From positions 57,071-121,070 of the forward strand of contig NZ_JAMOQU010000072.1 of NCBI RefSeq assembly GCF_027063845.1: a DNA stretch of 64,000 bases. Reading direction: 5' to 3'. The stretch comes from Thermococcus sp. (GTDB taxonomy: Archaea; Methanobacteriota_B; Thermococci; Thermococcales; Thermococcaceae). The notes under the pieces are model-generated. The model ran no database searches and was not told the DNA's origin. It worked only from the letters and a program-made list of their open reading frames with translations. The translations under genes were made by a program, and so were the position numbers. The number at the start of each line of letters is the position of its first letter. Within the stretch, counting starts at the first letter, position 1. Below, one piece after another: positions 56,459 to 64,000 of this stretch.

Positions 56459-57484
56459 TCACTCGAGGAGTATGAACTTCTCGCCCTCGACGTCCTCGAC
56501 GTAACTGCTTATTCCGCCAACCTTCCAGCGGTTGCCGCCGGCCTCTATCGTCACGTTGGCCACGAGCGGGGTGTACTCGTAGTCCACTATCTTTCCGTGG
56601 AGCTCCACCGGCTCCCTCGTATCGACGAGCTTTCCGGTGATTTCGGCCTCCCTCGGGAGACCAACGTGCCTTAGTATCGTGATGAGGGTTCTAATGTTTA
56701 CGATGGGCAACGGCTTGGGGAGGGCCTCGTAGTTAATTGGCTTCACAATCTCGCTGTTGTCGAAGTAAATCGTATAGAACCAGTGCATGTACTGGAAGAC
56801 AGCCCTCGGGCTCTTGGCCCAGAAGGAGTAGAACTTCTCCCGCCTCCTGTCCTTGGGAATCGCACCGAAGAATATCGAGTAGTCATCATCTCCAATTATC
56901 CAGCTCGCCATGAGCCAGGGGGCGCCACTGCTTCTCGCGAGGAGTATGTTGTCCGCCTTGAGCCAGTCGGGAATTTCATCAGGCAGGTTGGTGATTATCA
57001 CGAAGATTACGTCCTTTCTGGCCTTTATGTCCCGTCTGAGAAGCTCGAGGAACTCGTAGGGCGTGTTGATTAGAACCTCGTAGCGGGCGGTCCTTATTAT
57101 GTGCTGAACCCTCTCAAGGGTGTTGTCGAACCCGAGAATCGTCCATATCTCGGGCAACTCCTGCCCGTGGGTCTGCTTGTAAAGCTCGACAAACGCCTCC
57201 TTGAGTTTCTCGATGTCCTCTATGAACTCCTCCTTTATGCGCTCAAGGACGACCTCGGGGTTAACCGGGCGGTAGAGCCTTGGAGTCCCGTGCATAACAT
57301 CAACGAAGCCCTTCCTGTGGAGCGAGCTGAGGACGTCGTAGACCCTCGTGTGCGGAATTCCGCTCTCCTTGGTTATGTCGGTGGCCTTGCTCGGGCCGAG
57401 CTTGAGAAGGGTTATGTACGCTAAGCTCTCGTACTTCGTGAGTCCGAGCTTCTGGAGCTTCTCAATGATTTCCTCCTCCCTCAT
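56459..57484 (-). CDS. TrmB-family sugar-responsive regulator, TrmBL1/Tgr-like
   Basis: A 341-aa regulator. N-terminal winged helix (KLGLTKYESLAYITLLKLG, then GIPHTRVYDVLSSLHRKGFV) and a C-terminal sugar-binding TrmB domain (APWLMASWIIGDDDYSIFFG ... DYEYTPLVANVTIEAGG). As I recall the P. furiosus TrmBL1 sequence, this is a close match. TrmBL1/Tgr binds TGM sites and switches glycolytic and gluconeogenic genes. The ATG at 57484 has GGTGA upstream. It is upstream of and co-directional with glgA. Confidence 0.82.
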   Translation of the reverse strand: MREEEIIEKLQKLGLTKYESLAYITLLKLGPSKATDITKESGIPHTRVYDVLSSLHRKGFVDVMHGTPRLYRPVNPEVVLERIKEEFIEDIEKLKEAFVELYKQTHGQELPEIWTILGFDNTLERVQHIIRTARYEVLINTPYEFLELLRRDIKARKDVIFVIITNLPDEIPDWLKADNILLARSSGAPWLMASWIIGDDDYSIFFGAIPKDRRREKFYSFWAKSPRAVFQYMHWFYTIYFDNSEIVKPINYEALPKPLPIVNIRTLITILRHVGLPREAEITGKLVDTREPVELHGKIVDYEYTPLVANVTIEAGGNRWKVGGISSYVEDVEGEKFILLE

Positions 57485-57499
57485 TTTCGTCACCTATTC

Positions 57500-57534
57500 A
57501 CTAACGTTAGTTTGTTCATCCTTAGTGGTATATG
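57500..57534 (-). promoter_or_regulatory. trmBL1-glgA promoter with 12-bp palindrome
   Basis: The minus strand has a TATA-like CCATATACC (57526-57534) and, near the expected transcription start, the perfect palindrome ACTAACGTTAGT (57500-57511), a candidate operator. No TGM motif is visible here. Confidence 0.4.
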
Positions 57535-57594
57535 GTCACGGTGAGTGTATAAAACTTTTGCTTAACTTTTTAAGGGGCATCAAAAACACCCTAC

Positions 57595-57993
57595 ATGCTT
57601 GAGAAACTGGCGGAGTTCATAGCGGAGAACTTCTCACAGGGAAAGGCCGTTGAACTCGGCATAGGCTTCCAGACGAAGGTAGCTTTAAGGCTAATAGAGC
57701 TCGGCTACGACGTTCTGGCTATAGACTGGAACGAAAAAGCTGTAGAGAACGCGAGGAAGGCCGGCATAAAAGCAGTCCGCGACGACCTCTTCAGGCCGAG
57801 GCTCGGCCTTTACAGGGACGCGGTCCTTCTCTACTCAGTAAGACCAACGCCCGAGATAATGAAGCCCATCGTTGAGCTGAGCCGGAAGACAGGCGTTCCC
57901 CTCGTGGTTCTGCCCCTGAGCGGTGATTCCGTGCCCAGACCGCTAAGGCTTATGAACTACAAAGGACTGGCGATATACGTTTATAAGCCATGA
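57595..57993 (+). CDS. UPF0146 family protein (Rossmann-like, methyltransferase-related)
   Basis: A 132-aa protein with a degenerate SAM-type fold: GKAVELGIGFQTKVALRLIELGYDVLAIDWNEKAVE, DDLFRPRLGLYRDAVLLYSVRP. This is the archaeal UPF0146 family; no activity is established to my knowledge. A TATA-like CTTTTTAAGG about 25 bases upstream suggests a leaderless mRNA. GlmM follows after 22 bases. Confidence 0.85.
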   Translation: MLEKLAEFIAENFSQGKAVELGIGFQTKVALRLIELGYDVLAIDWNEKAVENARKAGIKAVRDDLFRPRLGLYRDAVLLYSVRPTPEIMKPIVELSRKTGVPLVVLPLSGDSVPRPLRLMNYKGLAIYVYKP

Positions 57994-58015
57994 GCGAACT
58001 AAAGCCGGTGGTGGT

Positions 58016-59365
58016 ATGAGGCTCTTCGGCACCGCGGGAATTCGAGGGAGGCTCTGGGAGAAGGTGACGCCCGAGCTCGCATTGAAGGTCGGAATGGCGA
58101 TTGGAACGTACAAAGGTGGAACGGCTGTCGTCGCGAGGGACGGGAGGACTTCAAGCGTCATGCTCAAGAACGCGGTGATAAGCGGTCTGCTCGCGAGCGG
58201 AATGGAGGTTTTAGATGCCGATTTGATTCCAACACCAGCCCTGGCCTGGGCCACCCGGGAGCACGGCGACGCTGGAGTTATGATTACCGCGAGCCACAAT
58301 CCGCCGACAGACAACGGTATAAAGGTCTTCAACGGCGATGGAACGGAGTTCTACGTGGAACAGGAGAGGGAGCTTGAGGGGATAGTCTTCTCTGGGAACT
58401 TCAGGAGGGCCGAGTGGAACGAGATTAAAACCGTCAAGCCCCTCGACGTTATAGACGATTACATCGGAGCGGTTCTTGACTTCGTGAACCACGAGACGGG
58501 CCTTAAAGTTCTCTACGACGGGGCCAACGGCTCCGGGAGCGTTTTAGCGCCTTACCTGCTCCGCGAGATGGGGGCCAAAGTTATAAGCGTGAACGCCCAC
58601 GTTGACGGCCACTTCCCGGGAAGGAGGCCCGAGCCGCGTTATGAAAACATCGCCTACCTCGGGGAGCTTGTTAAAGAACTCGGCGTCGATTTGGCGATAG
58701 CGCAGGACGGAGACGCCGACAGGATAGCGGTCTTCGACGAGAGGGGTAACTACGTTGACGAGGACACAGTTATAGCGCTCTTTGCCAAGCACTACGTCGA
58801 AGAGAACGGCGGGGGAACGGTCGTTACCTCGATAAACACCGGCTCAAGGATAGACGAGGTCGTCGAGAGAGCAGGGGGAAAGGTCGTTAGAGTTCCCCTT
58901 GGCCAGCCCCATGACGGCATAAAGAAATACGGAGCCATCTTCGCCGGCGAACCCTGGAAGCTCGTCCATCCAAAGTTCGGCAACTGGATTGACAGCTTCG
59001 TGACGATGGCGCTCCTGATTAAGATGATTGACGAGAACGGCCCCCTCTCAAAGCTCGTCTCGGAGATTCCGGTCTATTACCTGAGGAAGGAGAACGTTCC
59101 GTGCCCGGACGGGCTTAAGGGGAAGGTCGTTGAGAGGGCCAGGGAAGAGCTTGAGAAGGCCTTGGGGGAGGAAATCAAAGAAATTCTCACGATTTCGGGC
59201 TACCGCTTCCAGCTGAGGGACGGCTCGTGGGTTCTTGTCAGGCCGAGCGGAACGGAGCCAAAGATTCGCGTTGTCGTCGAGGGGCCAAGCGAAAAAAGAA
59301 GGGACGAACTCTTCGAGTTAGCTTACAAAACGGTTGCAAAAGAAGTGGAAACAAGGATTAATTAA
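58016..59365 (+). CDS. glmM: Phosphoglucosamine mutase/phosphohexomutase GlmM-type
   Basis: A 449-aa alpha-phosphohexomutase. Active-site serine loop TASHNPPTDNGIKVF, metal loop QDGDADRIAVFD, sugar-binding loop GEPWKLVHP, and phosphate-binding RPSGTEPKIRV. It interconverts hexosamine- or hexose-6-phosphate and 1-phosphate, feeding UDP-GlcNAc and the glycan pathway. GGTGGT precedes the ATG. Confidence 0.9.
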   Translation: MRLFGTAGIRGRLWEKVTPELALKVGMAIGTYKGGTAVVARDGRTSSVMLKNAVISGLLASGMEVLDADLIPTPALAWATREHGDAGVMITASHNPPTDNGIKVFNGDGTEFYVEQERELEGIVFSGNFRRAEWNEIKTVKPLDVIDDYIGAVLDFVNHETGLKVLYDGANGSGSVLAPYLLREMGAKVISVNAHVDGHFPGRRPEPRYENIAYLGELVKELGVDLAIAQDGDADRIAVFDERGNYVDEDTVIALFAKHYVEENGGGTVVTSINTGSRIDEVVERAGGKVVRVPLGQPHDGIKKYGAIFAGEPWKLVHPKFGNWIDSFVTMALLIKMIDENGPLSKLVSEIPVYYLRKENVPCPDGLKGKVVERAREELEKALGEEIKEILTISGYRFQLRDGSWVLVRPSGTEPKIRVVVEGPSEKRRDELFELAYKTVAKEVETRIN

Positions 59366-59368
59366 TAA

Positions 59369-60610
59369 TTAAATAAACGAGCTTAAAATCCCAATTATTA
59401 TTTCTTCAATATTATCAACCATAGCATTGACAAATTTGCCATCTTTTAATTTATTGCCTATAGCACTGGGTGTTAACTTGCGAACATCTTGATATACATC
59501 ATCAATCCATGGAGGATACTCTTTAGTCTGGCGAGGTTCTATCTTAAGTCCCCATGAAGGAAGTTTGTAGATAATAAAACTTAACGCAATGTCTACAAGG
59601 TAATACGTAATCTTAGAAGCATCGATAGATTTAAAGTATTCATATAGAATTGTCCGATAAAAGCTAAATCTAAATCTATCAAATCCATTAATCTCCTTAT
59701 TTGAGGACAAAGAACGCAAACTATCAGCACGAGATTCTATAAAACCAACTGATGACATGTATTTACTCGAAGACAGTATTTTCTCAAAATTCTCTCTGAA
59801 TTCGTTTAAGTCGATATACTTTATTTCAGAATTTACACAACCGCCGAGTGGAGATGAATATATCCATCTTTTATGATTTTTGATAGAGAGGGGATTAATA
59901 TAGTTAGTACATTTAGTTATCTTGTGATTGTATGATAATCGAAGCAAATCAAGCATAGAATAAAATACCGGAAAAGCATACGTGACAACAGAAGGTATTT
60001 GACTAGAAGTTGTCACAGCTTTTTCAAGAGCCATAAGAGTAGCATGTTGGTTTATATTTTTACAAAAATCATACCAAAAGACCAGATTTTGATTATTTGT
60101 ATATGCCTTATAATCATAACATTCATAATTACTAAAGTTAAACAATGAGTTGCATACATTAGTGTTAGTGGGCAACAGCGGTTTAATAATCGAACTCTTA
60201 GTAATCCATTGGTTGTTAGTCTTTTTCTTCCAGATTCTAACAATAGATGAAGGAAGTTTATATTGAATAAAGATATCTGACGCAACTCCCGACGAAATGG
60301 CAAATAAGGGAATTATATATTGTAAATGTTTCACAGTCTTGTTTATAATATTCTGTACATTATTGATGTTATTGTATATCAAATTTTTGATATTATTAGG
60401 GTTATTAAGACAGCTAAACAAACATTGATAAAAATGAGCTGGGCGGAATACAGGTGACGAAAAAGGGATTATACAGCCACAAACATCAAACCCCAATCCT
60501 TTCTCAGAATTCTGAGTGGGAACAAAAAATAATCTATCTTTATAAAAAAGCTCCATATTGTGATGTTGCTCATACATTCTTTCCGAAAACTCAACCTTAA
60601 TTGCTCTCAA
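59369..60610 (-). CDS. AT-rich orphan protein, unknown function
   Basis: A 413-aa protein with no recognised family. It is unusually AT-rich and asparagine/isoleucine-rich (NNPNNIKNLIYNNINNVQNI), has several cysteines (GFDVCGCIIPF), a conserved-looking WIYSSPLGGCVNSEIKYIDL, and a helical C-terminus. I place the start at the TTG at 60610: GGGTGAT lies just before it, and the strong TATA box (TTTAAATATTATATATG, about 60638-60654) would start transcription near 60620, after the track's ATG. The neighbouring genes are GC-rich backbone, so this is a single-gene insertion. Confidence 0.6.
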   Translation of the reverse strand: MRAIKVEFSERMYEQHHNMELFYKDRLFFVPTQNSEKGLGFDVCGCIIPFSSPVFRPAHFYQCLFSCLNNPNNIKNLIYNNINNVQNIINKTVKHLQYIIPLFAISSGVASDIFIQYKLPSSIVRIWKKKTNNQWITKSSIIKPLLPTNTNVCNSLFNFSNYECYDYKAYTNNQNLVFWYDFCKNINQHATLMALEKAVTTSSQIPSVVTYAFPVFYSMLDLLRLSYNHKITKCTNYINPLSIKNHKRWIYSSPLGGCVNSEIKYIDLNEFRENFEKILSSSKYMSSVGFIESRADSLRSLSSNKEINGFDRFRFSFYRTILYEYFKSIDASKITYYLVDIALSFIIYKLPSWGLKIEPRQTKEYPPWIDDVYQDVRKLTPSAIGNKLKDGKFVNAMVDNIEEIIIGILSSFI

Positions 60611-60680
60611 AGATATCACCCAACACATTAACATATATAATATTTAAAAGTTACGATTCCATTAAAAATTATTAAAAAGC

Positions 60681-61496
60681 TCAGACAAAGCGCGCAGGCC
60701 TCAAAGTCCTGACTGCTATTTCCCTTTTGTCTACCATGACCTTGAAGCCCTCCTTGGCGACGTAGGTCTTAACGCCCGTTACCGTTTCGATGTATTTCGC
60801 CTCCTTGTAGGGGTTGGCGAAGTGCATCTTCATGCCGATGTGACTCATTATCAGGACTTCGGGTTTTTTCTCCATGCTCTTGAGCATCTCAACGGCATCG
60901 TCGGTGCTGAGATGGTAGGGGATTCCCATATCCCTCGGGCGCGTTATCGCCGCTATGAGAACCCTCGCCCCGTCGTGCCACTCTATAAGGCCGTCGAAGT
61001 AGGCCGTGTCGGGAATGTAGGAGATGTCGCCGTAGGCAGTCTTCATGCGGAAGCCGATGGTAGTGGGGTCGGAGTGCTGGCTCGGGGTTATCAGGAACTC
61101 CTCCTCACCTATCGCTATCTTGTTGCCGGGCTCCGGAGTGTGGACGCTCTCAAGGACCTCAATGTGATACTTGCTTATCGCCGGTGTATGAGTCTCGTCG
61201 CCGTAGACGACGCTCTTCGAAGCTATGAGCACTCCCCTCTTCTTGAGCGCGCCACCGGTCATGGCCTCGACCATGACCTCGAGGTCGTTGCAGTGGTCGA
61301 CGTGCCTGTGGGAGACGAAGATTGCATCGAGCCTCCTCGGGTCGAGCTTGTAGCGCCAGCTTCTAACCAAAGCACCCGGCCCAGGGTCAACGTAAACGTT
61401 CCTGCTCGCCCTTATGTGGAATCCCCCAGTGGAGCGGAACTGGGTTATTGTGATGAACCTCCCGCCTCCGCTCCCGAGGAAGGTTATCTCTATCAC
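60681..61496 (-). CDS. Metallo-beta-lactamase-fold hydrolase
   Basis: A 271-aa MBL protein. Metal-binding motifs: HRHVDHCND (HxHxDH-like), TPSQHSDP and MSHIGMKMH. N-terminal EITFLGSGGGRFITITQFR resembles RNase Z-like and phosphodiesterase-like members. The substrate is unknown. It is divergent from the M20 peptidase gene. Confidence 0.85.
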   Translation of the reverse strand: MIEITFLGSGGGRFITITQFRSTGGFHIRASRNVYVDPGPGALVRSWRYKLDPRRLDAIFVSHRHVDHCNDLEVMVEAMTGGALKKRGVLIASKSVVYGDETHTPAISKYHIEVLESVHTPEPGNKIAIGEEEFLITPSQHSDPTTIGFRMKTAYGDISYIPDTAYFDGLIEWHDGARVLIAAITRPRDMGIPYHLSTDDAVEMLKSMEKKPEVLIMSHIGMKMHFANPYKEAKYIETVTGVKTYVAKEGFKVMVDKREIAVRTLRPARFV

Positions 61497-61610
61497 TCCC
61501 TCACCTCCGTATCCTCTGCGGACGGTGAAGTATACGGCCGGGAGTATATAAGGTGTTTGGGTGGCCGAAAGCAGTTTAAGCCCTCAGAAGAAATAGGGTT
61601 GGTGATTCGA

Positions 61611-62876
61611 ATGGTCCAACTTGAGAAGGTTTTGAGAGAAGTCGAAGGCCTGAGGGACGAGATGGTAAAGACGCTCGTCGAGCTGATTAAGATTCCGGCC
61701 ATAAGCCCCGACTACGGTGGTGAGGGCGAATACGACAAGGCCCAGAAGCTTCTTGAGATTATTAAGGACTGGCCCTTCGATAAGGTCGAGGTCTACAACG
61801 CCCCCGATGAGAGGGCCAAGAAGGGGGTCAGGCCGAACATATTGGCCTATTACTACGGCGAGAAAGGCGAGGAAAGCGAGAGACTCTGGATTCTCACCCA
61901 CCTCGACGTCGTTCCGCCCGGGGACCTGAGCAAGTGGACCGTTACGGAACCCTTCAAACCGCTCGTCAAGGACGGCAAGGTCTATGGGCGCGGAAGCGAG
62001 GACAACGGGCAGAGTTTGGTTGCTTCGCTTTATGCAGTGAAGGCCATGATGAACCTCGGAATAAGGCCGAAGAAGACAGTTATCCTTGCCTTCGTCAGCG
62101 ACGAGGAAACCGGGAGCAAGTACGGAATCGAATGGTTGATGAGGGAGCACCCGGAGCTCTTCAGGGAAGATGACCTCGTTCTCGTCCCCGACGGTGGAAA
62201 CGAGGACGGAACGTTCATAGAAGTCGCTGAAAAGGGAATCCTCTGGTTCAAGCTAAGGGTCAGGGGCCAGCAGGTGCACGCGAGCATGCCGGACAAGGGC
62301 CTGAACGCACACCGCGTTGCACTTGATTTGGCCTACAACCTCGACAAAAGGCTTCACGAGAAGTACAGCGAGAGGGACGAACTCTTCGAGCCAGCTGAGA
62401 GCACCTTCGAGCCGACGATGGGAGGGAATCCAGCAGACAGCCCCAACATAATCCCCGGTGAGCACGAGGTCGTTTTTGACTGCAGGGTTCTGCCGAGGTA
62501 CAGCCTCGACGATATCCTCAAGGACATCGAGGGCATCGTGGAAGAAGTTAAGGAAAGGCACAGGAAGGAGCTTGACGGGAAGGTTCTCCCAGAAATCGAG
62601 GTGGAGATTCTTCAGAGGGCAGACCCGGCCCCGCCGACCGACCCGAAGGGCGAGATAGTGAAACTCCTGAAGGAGGCGATAAAAGAACTCCGCGGAAAGG
62701 AAGCCAAGGTCGGTGGAATAGGCGGTGGAACCTTCGCGGCGTTCTTCAGGAGGAAGGGGATTCCAGCGGTTGTCTGGGCGACGCTCGACGAGATGGCACA
62801 CCAGCCCAACGAGTACGCGAAGATTGACAACATGGTCGAAGACGCCAAGGTAATGGCCTACCTCGCCCTGCGCTGA
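61611..62876 (+). CDS. M20 family metallopeptidase/deacylase
   Basis: A 421-aa M20 enzyme (ArgE/DapE/carboxypeptidase type). Metal ligands: THLDVVPPGDL (HxD), GRGSEDNGQ (D), FVSDEETGS (EE, with catalytic E), PDGGNEDG, and a late HQPNEY (H). The track's 684-codon version extends through antisense of the MBL gene. The ATG at 61611 has GGTTGGTG upstream and matches the family N-terminus. It probably cleaves N-acyl amino acids or short peptides. Confidence 0.9.
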   Translation: MVQLEKVLREVEGLRDEMVKTLVELIKIPAISPDYGGEGEYDKAQKLLEIIKDWPFDKVEVYNAPDERAKKGVRPNILAYYYGEKGEESERLWILTHLDVVPPGDLSKWTVTEPFKPLVKDGKVYGRGSEDNGQSLVASLYAVKAMMNLGIRPKKTVILAFVSDEETGSKYGIEWLMREHPELFREDDLVLVPDGGNEDGTFIEVAEKGILWFKLRVRGQQVHASMPDKGLNAHRVALDLAYNLDKRLHEKYSERDELFEPAESTFEPTMGGNPADSPNIIPGEHEVVFDCRVLPRYSLDDILKDIEGIVEEVKERHRKELDGKVLPEIEVEILQRADPAPPTDPKGEIVKLLKEAIKELRGKEAKVGGIGGGTFAAFFRRKGIPAVVWATLDEMAHQPNEYAKIDNMVEDAKVMAYLALR

Positions 62877-62912
62877 GCGAAAGCCTTTTCTTTCCAGTTT
62901 CCACCTCTTTTC

Positions 62913-63656
62913 ATGCCCCTCTGGAAGGACGGGAAGCTCGGACTGCCGGTAAAGGAAGCAGTAAAGCTCTTTCCGGAGCTGAAGGACTACCTTGACGAGC
63001 GAGGAAGGCTCGACTTCTCGAACAGGAAAGCCAGAATACTCTACAACAGGGTGATAGCGAAGGCCCTCTTTGGGCTTGATATCGACTATCACCCGCGTGG
63101 ACTTGTAACGCCTCCAATATCGCGCTACCTCTTCCTCAAGACGTTTCTCAAGGGAGGAGAAAAGGTTCTGGAGATTGGAACCGGGCACACCGCGATGATG
63201 GCGCTTATGGCCGACAAACTCTTCAATTGCGAGGTAACGGCCACGGAGCTGGACGATGAGTTCTTCGAGTACGCGCGGAGGAACATCGAGCGGAACCTCG
63301 CCAAGGTCAGGCTAATCAAGAGCAACGGGGGGATAATCCGGGGAGTAGTTCCCGAAGACGAGCGCTTCGACGTAATTTTTTCGGCTCCACCATACTACGA
63401 GAGGCCGACGAAGGGAGTTCTCACGGAGGGGGAAGGCGTTGGCGGGGGAAAGTACGGCGAGGCCTTCTCGGTAAAGCTGATAGAGGAAGCGAGGGACTAC
63501 CTGCGGCCCGGCGGAAGGGTGGCCCTCTTCCTGCCCGACAAAGAACCGCTAATCAGGGCGATATCAGAAAGGGGAAGCGAGCTGGGCTACTCGGTGAGGG
63601 ACGTTCGGTTTAGAGCTGGAACGAGGTGGAGGCACAGTTTGATATTGGGACTGTGA
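62913..63656 (+). CDS. RlmF/METTL16-related SAM methyltransferase
   Basis: A 247-aa class I methyltransferase: an N-terminal domain with RILYNRVIAKALFGLDIDYHPRG, SAM motif EIGTGHTAMMAL, and catalytic SAPPYYE (an NPPY variant for N6-adenine methylation). Relatives methylate adenine in rRNA or snRNA; the archaeal target is unclear. There is no ribosome binding site upstream, so it may be leaderless. Confidence 0.82.
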   Translation: MPLWKDGKLGLPVKEAVKLFPELKDYLDERGRLDFSNRKARILYNRVIAKALFGLDIDYHPRGLVTPPISRYLFLKTFLKGGEKVLEIGTGHTAMMALMADKLFNCEVTATELDDEFFEYARRNIERNLAKVRLIKSNGGIIRGVVPEDERFDVIFSAPPYYERPTKGVLTEGEGVGGGKYGEAFSVKLIEEARDYLRPGGRVALFLPDKEPLIRAISERGSELGYSVRDVRFRAGTRWRHSLILGL

Positions 63657-63740
63657 AGAAGAAAAGCGAAGGGACTCCGACCGTGGGCGTCTCAGCACTT
63701 GGCCCTCAGTGGAGGTGCTTTCTCGTCATCGTCCCGAGTT

Positions 63741-64000
63741 TCAGTGCATATCCTCAACGTAGAGGAAGAGGCACTTAAGGTATTCGGTGTCCTTCGAGGC
63801 CATGAGTATCGGGTGGTCAGGGGCCTGAGTCCTGTAGGGCTCAAGCATCTTGAGGAACTTGCCGGCCTTTGCGCCAGCGGCGATTACCATATCCTTGAAG
63901 GCCTGCATGTCAACGTGCTGGGAGCAGGAGCATGTTACGAGGATTCCGCCCTCCTTAACGAGCTTCAGGCCGGCGTAGTTCACGTTGAAGTACGCCCTGA
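63741..64000 (-). CDS. RlmI-like rRNA cytosine-C5 methyltransferase (C-terminal part)
   Basis: The C-terminal end of a SAM-dependent methyltransferase; the rest lies beyond the window. The catalytic GGILVTCSCSQHV and end YRTQAPDHPILMASKDTEYLKCLFLYV fit the RlmI/YccW family, which methylates a 23S rRNA cytosine in bacteria. The track starts it at 63983, but the frame stays open to the window end. Confidence 0.82.
   Translation of the reverse strand, partial: RAYFNVNYAGLKLVKEGGILVTCSCSQHVDMQAFKDMVIAAGAKAGKFLKMLEPYRTQAPDHPILMASKDTEYLKCLFLYVEDMH

Noticed and set aside
60822-61610. N-terminal 263 codons of the 684-aa ORF
   Set aside because: They are antisense to the MBL hydrolase and unlike M20 proteins. 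The ATG at 61611 has a ribosome binding site and fits the family.
62253-63188. 311-aa minus-strand ORF
   Set aside because: It spans antisense of the M20 peptidase and the methyltransferase, both of which are clearly real.

Overview
The window looks like a chromosomal segment of a hyperthermophilic euryarchaeon of the genus Thermococcus. The evidence is: archaeal information-processing genes (Rpo7, Spt4, S24e, S27ae, Pop5, class I CCA enzyme, IleS); archaeal promoters (TATA boxes about 25 nt before the start, GGTG-type ribosome binding sites); a class II ribonucleotide reductase carrying an intein; a TrmBL1-type sugar regulator; a GTP-dependent dephospho-CoA kinase; and an STT3/AglB oligosaccharyltransferase. 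Genes are densely packed, often with 1-30 nt overlaps, and moderately GC-rich, so AT-rich inserts stand out. I see no rRNA, no CRISPR array and no complete insertion sequence.

Region by region. 0-2.8 kb: start of a CetZ/tubulin-like gene and a secreted repeat protein. 2.8-7.1 kb: Taw1, then a minus-strand information operon (ppa, rpoE', spt4, dephospho-CoA kinase, rps24e, rps27ae, HemK2 methyltransferase) with an unlisted 44-aa gene converging on it. 7.1-12.1 kb: a surface-fibre locus with two DUF1102 proteins, an ER-type/SipW-like signal peptidase with an extra C-terminal domain, another secreted beta protein, a DUF5305 protein and two winged-helix regulators, one membrane-bound. Its long 5' leader can fold so that the ribosome binding site is hidden. 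12.4-13.6 kb: tRNA-Gln, a hairpin-packed 0.8 kb gap, tRNA-Ile and tRNA-Glu. 13.6-33.0 kb: surface glycan and N-glycosylation block (epimerase, MntA/HepT toxin-antitoxin, NDP-sugar pyrophosphorylase, AglB, flippase, many glycosyltransferases). Its AT-rich core (about 23.4-27.6 kb) ends inside a 1237-aa gene. 33.1-33.7 kb: a second TasA/camelysin-like secreted protein.

33.7-48.5 kb is mostly housekeeping: HAD phosphatase, ferritin-like protein, intein-containing RNR, phosphoribosyltransferase, ThpR-CCA, GH57-family enzyme, DMT transporter, ITPase and IleS. 48.5-50.9 kb is an AT-rich island with a frameshifted glycosyltransferase, a leaderless pilin N-terminal fragment and a broken vapBC. 50.9-53.6 kb holds an archaeal ATPase, an intact vapBC and a membrane protein between two 27-bp direct repeats. 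53.6-64 kb carries a radical SAM enzyme, Pop5, a TrmBL1-glycogen synthase pair, GlmM, an AT-rich orphan, an MBL hydrolase, an M20 peptidase and two rRNA-type methyltransferases, the last cut by the window end.

How the parts fit: the sugar-nucleotide and glycosyltransferase genes, flippase and AglB would build and transfer a lipid-linked glycan to secreted proteins. The signal peptidase/DUF1102 locus and the TasA-like gene would supply extracellular fibres that could be such targets. TrmBL1 would coordinate glycogen synthase and probably the GH57 gene, where I see a near-match to its binding motif. The most promising items for follow-up are the fibre locus with its switch-like leader, the hairpin-dense tRNA gap, the mosaic glycan gene, and the AT-rich orphan at 59.4-60.6 kb.
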